Below, one piece after another: positions 1 through 6,418 of a DNA stretch of 7,801 nt; position 1 is the first letter of the stretch; each line of letters starts with the position of its first letter. The DNA comes from an uncultured Chryseolinea sp. (GTDB lineage Bacteria; Bacteroidota; Bacteroidia; Cytophagales; Cyclobacteriaceae), in the NCBI GenBank assembly GCA_946478915.1, contig CAMLER010000223.1, positions 1 to 7,801 of the forward strand, written 5' to 3'. The notes beneath the pieces were generated by a model. It saw nothing but the letters and a program-made list of their open reading frames with translations, did not search any database and was not told the DNA's origin. The position numbers and the translations under genes are program-made.

Positions 1-395
1 GTGCCGGTGACAAATTGTTCGAACTTGATGGCCCTGAGGGTACACTTGCAGCAACCCATACGTTGAAAAACGGTTCCGCCAGGGCAACCGTTGCAGATGA
101 TGAAGTCGAGGCCGCCGGACTGGTAGACCTGGATGCAAATTCGCTTACGAACATAGAGTCGGTATACTTCTTTGATATCGTAGCTGGTCAAACATTCGAC
201 CTGAAACCAGCCGGAAGTACATTTGCAACCATGGAAGCAACAATTCCAGGCGGGTCTGCGCTAACAGATTTCTTCCTGGCAGGCACAGATGCATTCACAA
301 CTTCGGTGGCGGCCGGTGCCAATACGGTAGGTGCTGATGATACTCAGTTCACATGGACGTGGGCAAGTGCTCACGGAGCGCTCGATTCTTTCTGA
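1..395 (+). CDS. C-terminal end of a secreted/surface-type hypothetical protein (5' truncated by window)
   Basis: An open frame enters from the left edge (first whole codon at position 3) and stops with TGA at 393-395, giving about 130 residues. The visible part is rich in Ala, Gly, Thr, Asp and Val and poor in Lys and Arg. It has no hydrophobic membrane segment and alternates short beta-type stretches with small-residue loops, as expected of an exported beta-rich domain. It ends with an aromatic patch (FTWTWAS) and the C-terminus GALDSF. That ending faintly recalls the proteins, often misnamed 'multidrug transporter', found beside TonB receptors of the downstream type in Bacteroidota. This is a memory-based resemblance, not a demonstrated homology. 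No type IX secretion C-terminal domain is evident. A strong terminator follows, so this is the last gene of its unit. Coding status is well supported; function is unknown. Confidence 0.75.
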   Translation, partial: AGDKLFELDGPEGTLAATHTLKNGSARATVADDEVEAAGLVDLDANSLTNIESVYFFDIVAGQTFDLKPAGSTFATMEATIPGGSALTDFFLAGTDAFTTSVAAGANTVGADDTQFTWTWASAHGALDSF

Positions 396-418
396 TCTCA
401 TTTCGATTAGTAGTCTGG

Positions 419-452
419 AAAAAGTCCACAACAAACGGGTGTGGACTTTTTT
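419..452 (+). terminator. Rho-independent terminator after the first gene
   Basis: A perfect 12-bp stem is visible: AAAAAGTCCACA (419-430) pairs with TGTGGACTTTTT (440-451) around the 9-base loop ACAAACGGG, and the T run extends to 452. The A run before and T run after the GC-containing core mean it could also work in the opposite direction. It lies 24 bp after the stop at 395 and separates that unit from the receptor gene downstream. Confidence 0.92.
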
Positions 453-483
453 ATTATCCCACCATTACCGCGGGTAACAATAA

Positions 484-506
484 CTTAATACTTGCATAAT
501 ATTAAG
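484..506. promoter_or_regulatory. Inverted repeat, possible operator upstream of the TonB receptor
   Basis: CTTAATA (484-490) and TATTAAG (500-506) form a perfect 7-bp inverted repeat with a 9-bp spacer, so the half-site centres are 16 bp apart. No T tract follows, so it is not a terminator. It lies just before the best promoter candidate for the receptor gene, a place where a dimeric regulator could bind. A smaller dyad (TTACC-GCG-GGTAA, about 467-479) and the palindrome ATTCGAAT (525-532) lie nearby. The repeat is seen directly; the operator role is inferred, and an AT-rich region produces such repeats by chance fairly often. Confidence 0.3.
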
Positions 507-508
507 GG

Positions 509-540
509 TTGAGGCGTCTGAATTATTCGAATGACCTTTG
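509..540 (+). promoter_or_regulatory. Candidate Bacteroidota-type promoter for the TonB receptor
   Basis: The element GACCTTTG (533-540) matches the Bacteroidota -7 consensus TAnnTTTG except for its first base. A TTG (509-511) lies 21 bp upstream as a possible -33 element. Transcription would begin near 547 and leave a leader of about 65 bases. A competing -7 candidate is AAATTTTG (544-551). The match is imperfect and the spacing slightly long, so this is tentative. Confidence 0.28.
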
Positions 541-600
541 CTAAAATTTTGATCGCTTAATGCTAAAAATTCGAGTTAAAAAGTCAAATAGTTGAATCTT

Positions 601-605
601 AGGGA
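601..605 (+). promoter_or_regulatory. Shine-Dalgarno-like AGGGA before the TonB receptor start
   Basis: AGGGA lies 8 bases before the ATG at 614 and supports that start, which is also directly followed by a good signal peptide. It is the only clear Shine-Dalgarno-like sequence at a gene start in this window. The other starts show only A-rich leaders, as is common in Bacteroidota. Confidence 0.45.
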
Positions 606-613
606 CAATTCAT

Positions 614-3499
614 ATGATTAAGCAACTTGCCGGATGTATCATTACTTTGTTAACCTTGTCTACACATTGCTTTGCACAAACGGGAACAATTAGGGGAACC
701 GTATTTGACGATGGCACCGGAGAAGCACTGATCGGTGTCACCGTCGTAGTTGACGGAACAGATAAAGGAACAGCTACAGACATCGACGGAAAGTTTGAAC
801 TCAATCTTCTTCCCGGCGTCTATACGCTGAAAGTATCCTACATTTCCTATGCAAGTGTGAGTATCGAGGGCACCACGGTGTCGGATGCACAAATTACTGT
901 TCTTGACAACATACGCCTGAAAGAAGATGTCGCACAATTGGAAGAACTTGTAGTAACAGCACAGGCCATCAGAACTACTGAAGAGGCGTTGTTGACTGTA
1001 AAACAAAAGTCAGCCAATCTCCTGGATGGTATCTCCTCGACAAGTTTCCGGAAGATAGGAGATTCCGATGCAGCATCAGCTATTAAGAGAGTTACAGGTG
1101 TTTCAGTCGAAGATGGGAAGTATGTTTTCGTACGCGGTCTCGGCGATCGTTACACAAAATCTACTCTCAACGGAGTCGACATACCTGGTCTTGATCCAGA
1201 CCGGAATACAGTTCAAATGGACATGTTTCCAACAAGTCTAATAGATAACATCATTGTCTTAAAATCCTTCACCCCCGATCTCCCTGGCGATTTTACGGGG
1301 GGAATAGTAAACATTGACATCAAAGATTTTCCCGAAGAGAAAACTTTCAACGTTTCACTAACGAGTGGGTTCAATCCATCCATGCACTTTAACAATAATT
1401 ATTTAACATACGACGGCGGTAATACTGATTTCCTTGGCTTTGATGATGGCACCCGAGATATACCAACAGGCGGTGATGTCTCCAACATCCCATTATATCC
1501 ACAAGTGATTGGCCGTCCCGAAAGTGAGGCCGGCGTTCGTTTCCGCAGCATACTAAACAGCTTTAATCCAACGATGGCTGCAATGAAGGAAAAAAGTTTT
1601 ATGGATTACGGATTCGGAATGAACTTTGGAAATCAAATTTCTGCTGGGAAAAGCACAATCGGATACAACTTTTCAGTAGTTTATAAGAACACCACGGAAT
1701 ACTACAAAGACGCCGAATATGGACGGTATGGCAAGGGGAATTCGGATCAATACGAACTGGAAACCCTTGAATATCAAAAGGGAGATTACGGCACGAACAA
1801 TGTTGTACTCAGCGGACTTGCCGGGATCGCTTTAAAACGTGATAAAGCAAAATATCGACTTAATATTTTGCACTCTCAAAATGGAGAGTCGCGGGCCGGT
1901 ATGTTTGATTTTCGTGGATCGGAATTCGGCGCTGTGTTTGATGCGGCTCAAACCAATCTTGAATACAGCGAACGATCCCTCACTAACATTCTGCTCGCTG
2001 GAACGCATTTCAGTAAGGATCAGTCGTGGGAAGTCGAATGGAAATTATCGCCAACGCGTTCACGCATTACGGATCCCGACGTAAGATTCATTCGTTACAG
2101 AACTGATCTACAGAAATTATCCATCAATTCGGAAGTAGGATTTCCTGAGCGTATCTGGCGTTTTTTGGAAGAAGATAATCTTGCCGGAAAATTGGATGCA
2201 TCGAAATCCTATCAGCTTTTCGGGCAACAATCGAAACTGAAATTCGGAGGAAGTTATTTATACAAAATGCGTGATTATGAAATTCAGAGTTTCCAGTTTG
2301 TTCCCTTCCAGGTTGCTTTAACCGGCGATCCGAACGAAATATTTGCTCCGGAAAACCTGTGGCCAAGCAACGCCGTGGGTACACGCGGGACACGATATGA
2401 ACCAGGGTTTCTTCCGCATAATACAAACAAGTTCGATTCGCACGTAGAAAACATTGGTGCATATGCTTCAAATGAATTTAATCTGGCTACTCCGCTAAAA
2501 GCGATTATTGGATTGAGGGTTGAACAGTACCAGCAATTCTACACGGGTTTAAATCAGGATGGGCTTGCACTTAAAGAAGAGCAGGTTCTCGACGATCTGG
2601 ATTTCTTCCCCTCTTTAAATTTGATCTATGCAATTTCGGATCAGAAGAATATACGATTCTCCTATTCCAGAACCATCGCCAGGCCCTCTTTCAAAGAAGC
2701 CTCCTACGCGCAGATTTTCGATCCAATGACGGGCCGTACTTTCATCGGGGGCTTCTCTGATGATGTTGATCAGGTTTCAGGGGAAGTATTTTGGGACGGG
2801 AAGCTGACATCAACCAAAGTGGACAATTTCGATTTGCGCTGGGAGGCGTTCCAGTCAAAAGGACAGACAATCTCCTTTGGTGCATTTTACAAGTCTTTTT
2901 ACAGGCCGATAGAAATCGTTCAGTTTGTCACTGCCTCAAATAACTTTCAACCCCGAAACGTTGGTGATGGAAAGGCAGTCGGCGTGGAAGTTGAGGTTAG
3001 AAAGAGCCTCGGATTCCTGACCGAGAAACTCGACAACTTTACCATCAATGGTAACGTGACGGTTACATATTCTCAAATTGAAATGGGAACTACAGAATTC
3101 AATGCCAGGGTAAGAAAGGCTCGCGCCGGCGAGAACGTCGACAATACTCGCGAGATGGCAGGACAGGCACCTTACCTTATCAACACCGGTATCTCTTACC
3201 GCGGAAAAGAAAATGGATTTGAAGCCGGAGTTTATTACAACGTGCAGGGCAAAACTCTGACTTATGTTGGAATAGCCGAGAAACCAGATGTGTTTTCGGT
3301 TCCCTTTCACAGTCTGAACTTCAATGCAAACAGGTCCTTTGGTCTATCCAAGAGATTTCAAGTGGGGATTAATGTTAGTAATATTCTTGGAGCTGAAAGA
3401 AAACTGGTATTTGAATCATTTCAAGCGTCTGACAAAGTTTTCAGCAGCCTGAAACCTGGTACTAACGTTGCATTAAAACTGGGATATGCTTTCAAATAG
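614..3499 (+). CDS. TonB-dependent outer-membrane receptor with carboxypeptidase-regulatory-like N-terminal domain
   Basis: A 961-residue gated outer-membrane beta-barrel that imports an unknown ligand using TonB/ExbBD energy. Residues 1-21 are a Sec signal peptide, with cleavage expected after CFA and before Q22. Residues about 24-105 form the beta-sandwich regulatory-like domain (TIRGTVFDDGTGEALIGVTV, DIDGKFEL, YTLKVSYISY). EELVVTA (111-117) is the usual TonB-box-like segment. The plug covers about 120-240 and shows DAASAIKRVTGVSV, YVFVRGLGDRY, STLNGVDIPGLDPDRNT, FPTSLIDNIIV and LPGDFTGGIVNI, typical of a Bacteroidota subfamily. The rest is barrel, ending LGYAFK with an aromatic residue next to last. 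Length is normal and there is no frameshift. No SusD-like gene follows, so a classic SusC role is unlikely; siderophore, peptide or other small-ligand uptake are all possible. The start is fixed by the signal peptide and AGGGA. The family call is very secure; the ligand is unknown. Confidence 0.95.
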   Translation: MIKQLAGCIITLLTLSTHCFAQTGTIRGTVFDDGTGEALIGVTVVVDGTDKGTATDIDGKFELNLLPGVYTLKVSYISYASVSIEGTTVSDAQITVLDNIRLKEDVAQLEELVVTAQAIRTTEEALLTVKQKSANLLDGISSTSFRKIGDSDAASAIKRVTGVSVEDGKYVFVRGLGDRYTKSTLNGVDIPGLDPDRNTVQMDMFPTSLIDNIIVLKSFTPDLPGDFTGGIVNIDIKDFPEEKTFNVSLTSGFNPSMHFNNNYLTYDGGNTDFLGFDDGTRDIPTGGDVSNIPLYPQVIGRPESEAGVRFRSILNSFNPTMAAMKEKSFMDYGFGMNFGNQISAGKSTIGYNFSVVYKNTTEYYKDAEYGRYGKGNSDQYELETLEYQKGDYGTNNVVLSGLAGIALKRDKAKYRLNILHSQNGESRAGMFDFRGSEFGAVFDAAQTNLEYSERSLTNILLAGTHFSKDQSWEVEWKLSPTRSRITDPDVRFIRYRTDLQKLSINSEVGFPERIWRFLEEDNLAGKLDASKSYQLFGQQSKLKFGGSYLYKMRDYEIQSFQFVPFQVALTGDPNEIFAPENLWPSNAVGTRGTRYEPGFLPHNTNKFDSHVENIGAYASNEFNLATPLKAIIGLRVEQYQQFYTGLNQDGLALKEEQVLDDLDFFPSLNLIYAISDQKNIRFSYSRTIARPSFKEASYAQIFDPMTGRTFIGGFSDDVDQVSGEVFWDGKLTSTKVDNFDLRWEAFQSKGQTISFGAFYKSFYRPIEIVQFVTASNNFQPRNVGDGKAVGVEVEVRKSLGFLTEKLDNFTINGNVTVTYSQIEMGTTEFNARVRKARAGENVDNTREMAGQAPYLINTGISYRGKENGFEAGVYYNVQGKTLTYVGIAEKPDVFSVPFHSLNFNANRSFGLSKRFQVGINVSNILGAERKLVFESFQASDKVFSSLKPGTNVALKLGYAFK

Positions 3500-3508
3500 A
3501 TCGGTCAA

Positions 3509-3970
3509 TTACTCTCCACGAATTTCACGCAACTGATTTATATCGATAAGATCTTTCGGTCTTTTAGCTCGGGATTTCTCATCAATAAGATCAGTATAGC
3601 CAAGGAAGTAAATTTTTCCATAGGGTACGGTAACAACTTCGGCCGCGTCAAAGGCATTGTTAAAATCCTTCGGGATATTGAGCTTCGTAAGCAGATCAAT
3701 TCTGAAGGCATCATCCGTCAAACGGAGCATGATGGAGCTTCCTTCGATAAAACTTCGAAGGTGATCCTCTTCGGTAAACCCCAGACTGACGAGCGCTGTT
3801 TTAAGTTGACCAAGATTGTCTGATCCCGGATCGATCCAGATATCCAGGGCTTCTGTTACCCGGGTAAAGCCGTACAGATTGACGGCAAAACCGCCAAATA
3901 TCATGTATCGAACTTTGTGGGCATTGAGGGCAATAAGGAACTCCTGGTAAAAGTCATCATTGGCCAGCAT
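3509..3970 (-). CDS. Small nucleotidyltransferase-fold protein (MNT/AbiEii-like) with an apparently altered catalytic DxD
   Basis: This 153-residue protein matches the Pol-beta-like minimal nucleotidyltransferase pattern. It has the glycine motif FGGFAVNLYGFTR (25-37), then TEALDIWID (39-47), a third acidic strand RIDLLTKL (90-97), and a C-terminal helix LIDEKSRAKRPKDLIDINQL resembling the family's LixxKxAxxRxKDLxD element. In the family the second motif normally reads xDLDIW, with both Asp binding metal. Here the first Asp position is Ala41 (codon at 3850-3848, GCC rather than GAC), while Asp43 and Asp92 remain. The protein may therefore be weakly active or inactive. It starts on the last base of the upstream 62-residue gene's stop (TAATG), so the two are co-translated. 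No HEPN partner is present. Related proteins are often annotated as AbiEii-type or DUF6036-type. The fold is confident; the cellular role is not known. Confidence 0.85.
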   Translation of the reverse strand: MLANDDFYQEFLIALNAHKVRYMIFGGFAVNLYGFTRVTEALDIWIDPGSDNLGQLKTALVSLGFTEEDHLRSFIEGSSIMLRLTDDAFRIDLLTKLNIPKDFNNAFDAAEVVTVPYGKIYFLGYTDLIDEKSRAKRPKDLIDINQLREIRGE

Positions 3971-4158
3971 TATTTTTTTATTCCTTTGAGGGTAGGGCCG
4001 TCGTCATCTCCGGAATAGAATCTTGGGAATTTGTTCCAGGCTTTGATCAACTTATGAAGCAGAATAATGCGATCCTGGGGCGTCCTGGCAAGAGCTTTTC
4101 GTTTTTCATCTGCTAAAGCTTCTTCAAAACTTTTAAAATCCTGGATCGTTCTTGCCAT
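3970..4158 (-). CDS. Small charged helical protein, translationally coupled partner of the nucleotidyltransferase
   Basis: A 62-residue protein with no signal peptide or membrane segment. Residues 7-25 (DFKSFEEALADEKRKALA) and 26-44 (TPQDRIILLHKLIKAWNKF) look like two helices joined at TP. The remaining tail contains a GDDDG turn and ends in Lys-Lys. The pattern SFEEA...TPQDR...L resembles short proteins I recall immediately upstream of nucleotidyltransferase genes in Bacteroidota, but I cannot name a family. Its TAA overlaps the partner's ATG by one base (TAATG at 3972-3968), strong evidence that it is a real gene and that the products are made in fixed proportion. It could be an antitoxin, an adaptor or a substrate-binding partner; none of these is shown. 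ATG at 4158 has no clear ribosome binding site. Confidence 0.75.
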   Translation of the reverse strand: MARTIQDFKSFEEALADEKRKALARTPQDRIILLHKLIKAWNKFPRFYSGDDDGPTLKGIKK

Positions 4159-4195
4159 GATGTTTTCTAACAGTCAAGAATATAAAAATAGGCAA

Positions 4196-4268
4196 ATCAT
4201 AACAAATGATGGAATCTTGTGTATCATCATCTGTATTTCATACAGTAGTTACTAAAGTAGTCTGTATT
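4196..4268. promoter_or_regulatory. Dyad-rich divergent intergenic region, possible shared operator
   Basis: The gap between the divergent starts at 4158 (-) and 4280 (+) contains several short symmetric elements. These are ATCAT-AACAA-ATGAT (4196-4210), ATGATG (4206-4211) pairing with CATCAT (4225-4230), the perfect dyad CTGTAT-TTC-ATACAG (4231-4245), and a direct repeat TCTGTATT at 4230-4237 and 4261-4268. The direct-repeat copies are 31 bp apart, about three helical turns. The second copy ends 11 bp before the GTG start at 4280. No clear -7 TAnnTTTG element was found on either strand. Control of both units by one bound regulator is an inference from position. Confidence 0.35.
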
Positions 4269-4279
4269 AACTGAAAATA

Positions 4280-5188
4280 GTGAATAGGAAAATCCTCATT
4301 ACCGGCGGCTCAGGTTTGATTGGCACACGATTAACGGAACTTCTTACTAAGGCCGGTCATTCCGTCGCCCATCTCGGCCGATCGGCTCGCAGCAACAGAG
4401 TAAAAACGTATTTGTGGGACATTGGAAAAAAGACGATCGACCAATCCGCTCTCACGACAGTTGATGCAGTCATTCACCTTGCCGGTGCCAACGTGGGGGA
4501 TAAGCGTTGGACTAAAAAGCGCAAGGAAGATATTTTGCAAAGTCGTTTGCAATCAACCCGATTGTTGTTTGAGGAACTGAAAAAGGGAAATCACCATGTT
4601 ACCACCTTTGTCTCGGCTTCTGCCGTGGGATTCTACGGTTCTGGCAACAACCAAATCTCCTTCACTGAAGAGGATACCCAGGGAAAAGGATTTCTGGCCG
4701 ATGTTGTCGGAAAATGGGAACGCACGGTGGACGAAATTGCAACGCTTGGTATACGGGTAGTTAAACTTCGGGCTGGAGTCGTACTAAGTGAGCGTGGTGG
4801 GGCGCTTAAAGAAATGTTGCTTCCTATTAAAATGTATGTAGGTTCTCCATTAGGGACCGGCGAACAAATGCTCAGCTGGATTCATCTCGACGATCTGTGT
4901 CGAATCTTCATTAAAGCTGTTGAAGATGACACGATGCATGGCGCCTATAACGCTGTGGCGCCAAATCCGGTTTCGAACAGGGAGTTTACATATATGATAG
5001 CTAAGATTCTTAAACGCCCTATCCTGATTCTCCGCGTGCCGGCATTTGCCATTAAGTTACTGTTCGGTGAAATGGCAGAAATAGTGCTTGAGGGTTCACA
5101 AATTTCTTCCAAGAAAATTCAGGCTTCAGGATTCAATTTTTTGTTTGAGAATGCTGAAGATGCCTTAGTTGACTTATTGAAAAAATAA
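4280..5188 (+). CDS. yfcH: TIGR01777/YfcH-family NAD(P)-binding epimerase-like protein
   Basis: A 302-residue cytosolic protein of the extended short-chain dehydrogenase type, with the length normal for TIGR01777. The Rossmann motif is TGGSGLIG (8-15). Family signatures follow: VIHLAGANV (64-72) with RWTKKRK, SASAVGFYG (112-120), FLADVVGKWE (138-147), LRAGVVLS (163-170), GGALKEML, LGTGEQMLSWIHLDDL (191-206) and AYNAVAPNPVSN. The C-terminal DUF1731-type domain (about 250-300) has VPAFAIKLLFGEMAE, EGSQISSKKI and SGFNF. Tyr119 is not followed by the classical YxxxK lysine, as I recall for this family; the physiological substrate is unknown. The start is GTG at 4280: an in-frame TAA lies at 4268-4270, and any later start would remove the first beta strand. 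There is no Shine-Dalgarno sequence. The stop is 2 bp from that of the convergent GH130 gene. The symbol is given by family resemblance to E. coli YfcH. Confidence 0.92.
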   Translation: MNRKILITGGSGLIGTRLTELLTKAGHSVAHLGRSARSNRVKTYLWDIGKKTIDQSALTTVDAVIHLAGANVGDKRWTKKRKEDILQSRLQSTRLLFEELKKGNHHVTTFVSASAVGFYGSGNNQISFTEEDTQGKGFLADVVGKWERTVDEIATLGIRVVKLRAGVVLSERGGALKEMLLPIKMYVGSPLGTGEQMLSWIHLDDLCRIFIKAVEDDTMHGAYNAVAPNPVSNREFTYMIAKILKRPILILRVPAFAIKLLFGEMAEIVLEGSQISSKKIQASGFNFLFENAEDALVDLLKK

Positions 5189-5190
5189 TG

Positions 5191-6318
5191 TCAGAAAATA
5201 TCTGTATCGCTGACAGCGACTGCGATTTTCGAATCTGCGGTGCCATAATACAGGAACCATTTGTCATTAAAGTGCACCATCCCTTCTGCGAAGCACACCT
5301 GGTTTATCTGTCCCGTGGTTTCGTAAGGCCTATCGGGCTTCATGAAATAATGTTCAAGTCTGTCGACAACATGCGTTGGGTCGTCGCTGCTGAAGAGAGC
5401 CTGGCCGACGCAGTATGCGCCTGGGCTAAGGGTTGGGTCGCCACCGGTTTCAAGGTTCATTCCGTTATAGATTAGGACGATGCCCTTATCGGTTTTTATT
5501 GCGTAGGGACCACTCTCAACGAGCCGGCTATCGAAATGGCCCGGTCTGGGTGTCAGCACCGACTTGAATTTTCCCTCTGATTCCAACGGGGTCCAATGGA
5601 TCAGATCGTCAGAAGTAGCCATGAAAAGATCAGTGTCTCCGAAATACATCCAATATTTGTCATTGATCCTGGTTGCAATCATTTTGGTCCCCTGGCGAGT
5701 GGCGACGATCGCGCCTGATTTGCTCCACGCATTTTTATGCCTGCCCTGCAGCACGGGCCCATGCTTTGACCAGTGTTGCAGATCGCGAGACGTTGCGAGC
5801 ATCAGACGTGCAACGGTACCATCATACGCCGTGTAAGTCATGATATAGTTGCCATCTTCAGATTCGACAATTCTTGGGTCTTCTACACCACCCTCCCATT
5901 CGTAGATTTTCAGGCTGTCATTGTCGGGGAAGAAGACTGGCTCTTTCATTTTCGAGAAAGTAATGCCATCGTCGCTTACGGCTAGTCCTAGCCTGGATGT
6001 TCCCGCATGTTTTCCGATCTTATCTTCCGCTCGGAATACCATGAATACCTTGTTATCGCGTACCACTGCCGCGGGATTGAAGACATCTTTTTCATCCCAT
6101 TTGACCGTCTGACCCAGAATAGGGCAGACAAAAGTATTCTCGCCCGGAAGCAGAATTGGATTTACACTATCGTTCTTTGCAAAGGGAAGCAGCGCCCATG
6201 AACTGTCCCGGGCATGGGCGGTAGTGTTTTCATTTTTTTCCTTTTTACAACTGATTATAGACAAGGTAAGAAGGGCGATGATAAGCGTAATTTTCAGGTT
6301 GCTTGTTTTCCGGTGCAT
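5191..6318 (-). CDS. GH130-family glycosidase, exported lipoprotein
   Basis: A 375-residue five-bladed beta-propeller enzyme of the GH130 type, which cleaves beta-mannosidic linkages by phosphorolysis or hydrolysis. Residues 1-24 form a lipoprotein signal ending in the lipobox IISC, so the mature protein begins at Cys24 and leaves the cytoplasm. KKEKNEN after the Cys does not resemble known surface-export signals, which are acidic. Family motifs are VFNPAAVV (79-86), FRAED (95-99), SRLGLAVSDDGITF, EWEGGVEDPRI (140-150) with the expected catalytic Asp147, LATSRDLQHWSKHGP, KSGAIV, INDKYWMYFG, VESGPYAIKTDKGIVLIYNG, and YYGTADSKIAVA at the C-terminus. Export argues for a hydrolase rather than a phosphorylase, because free phosphate-dependent chemistry normally sits in the cytosol. 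This is inference: I could not assign the phosphate-contact residues. There is no SusC/SusD pair beside it. The family is secure, linkage specificity is not. Confidence 0.9.
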   Translation of the reverse strand: MHRKTSNLKITLIIALLTLSIISCKKEKNENTTAHARDSSWALLPFAKNDSVNPILLPGENTFVCPILGQTVKWDEKDVFNPAAVVRDNKVFMVFRAEDKIGKHAGTSRLGLAVSDDGITFSKMKEPVFFPDNDSLKIYEWEGGVEDPRIVESEDGNYIMTYTAYDGTVARLMLATSRDLQHWSKHGPVLQGRHKNAWSKSGAIVATRQGTKMIATRINDKYWMYFGDTDLFMATSDDLIHWTPLESEGKFKSVLTPRPGHFDSRLVESGPYAIKTDKGIVLIYNGMNLETGGDPTLSPGAYCVGQALFSSDDPTHVVDRLEHYFMKPDRPYETTGQINQVCFAEGMVHFNDKWFLYYGTADSKIAVAVSDTDIF

Positions 6319-6334
6319 ACTTGTATATTCGTTG

Positions 6335-6351
6335 GGCTATTCAATTTAGCC
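6335..6351. promoter_or_regulatory. Small inverted repeat in the GH130 leader
   Basis: GGCTA (6335-6339) and TAGCC (6347-6351) form a perfect 5-bp inverted repeat with a 7-base spacer, 17 bp upstream of the GH130 ATG in a 100-bp divergent gap. It could be an operator or a small leader hairpin. The arms are short enough for chance. No convincing promoter for either divergent gene was found in 6319-6418. Confidence 0.2.
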
Positions 6352-6418
6352 TAATAACACTGTATGCCAAAGCTTGAGAAAAAGAATGGCGAAGATGCTT
6401 TGACAAAAAAATAGACAC

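Noticed and set aside
3509..4158. MNT-HEPN toxin-antitoxin system
   Set aside because: The nucleotidyltransferase part fits loosely, but the 62-residue partner has no RxxxxH HEPN motif and is too short for a HEPN fold.
4067..4255. 62-codon plus-strand frame crossing the start of the nucleotidyltransferase module
   Set aside because: It is antisense to the 62-residue partner gene. The latter is preferred because of its TAATG coupling and family-like composition; this frame runs into low-complexity, hydrophobic and Ser/Tyr-rich translation of the intergenic region.
5188..5475. 95-codon plus-strand frame starting in a TAATG overlap with the YfcH-like gene, suggesting a coupled small gene
   Set aside because: It lies wholly antisense to the well supported GH130 gene, and its sequence has no recognisable motif. 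The TAATG arises by chance at the 2-bp gap between the convergent stops.
5564..6201. Several overlapping plus-strand frames opposite the GH130 gene
   Set aside because: All are antisense shadows of the GH130 coding region and share no motif or start signal.
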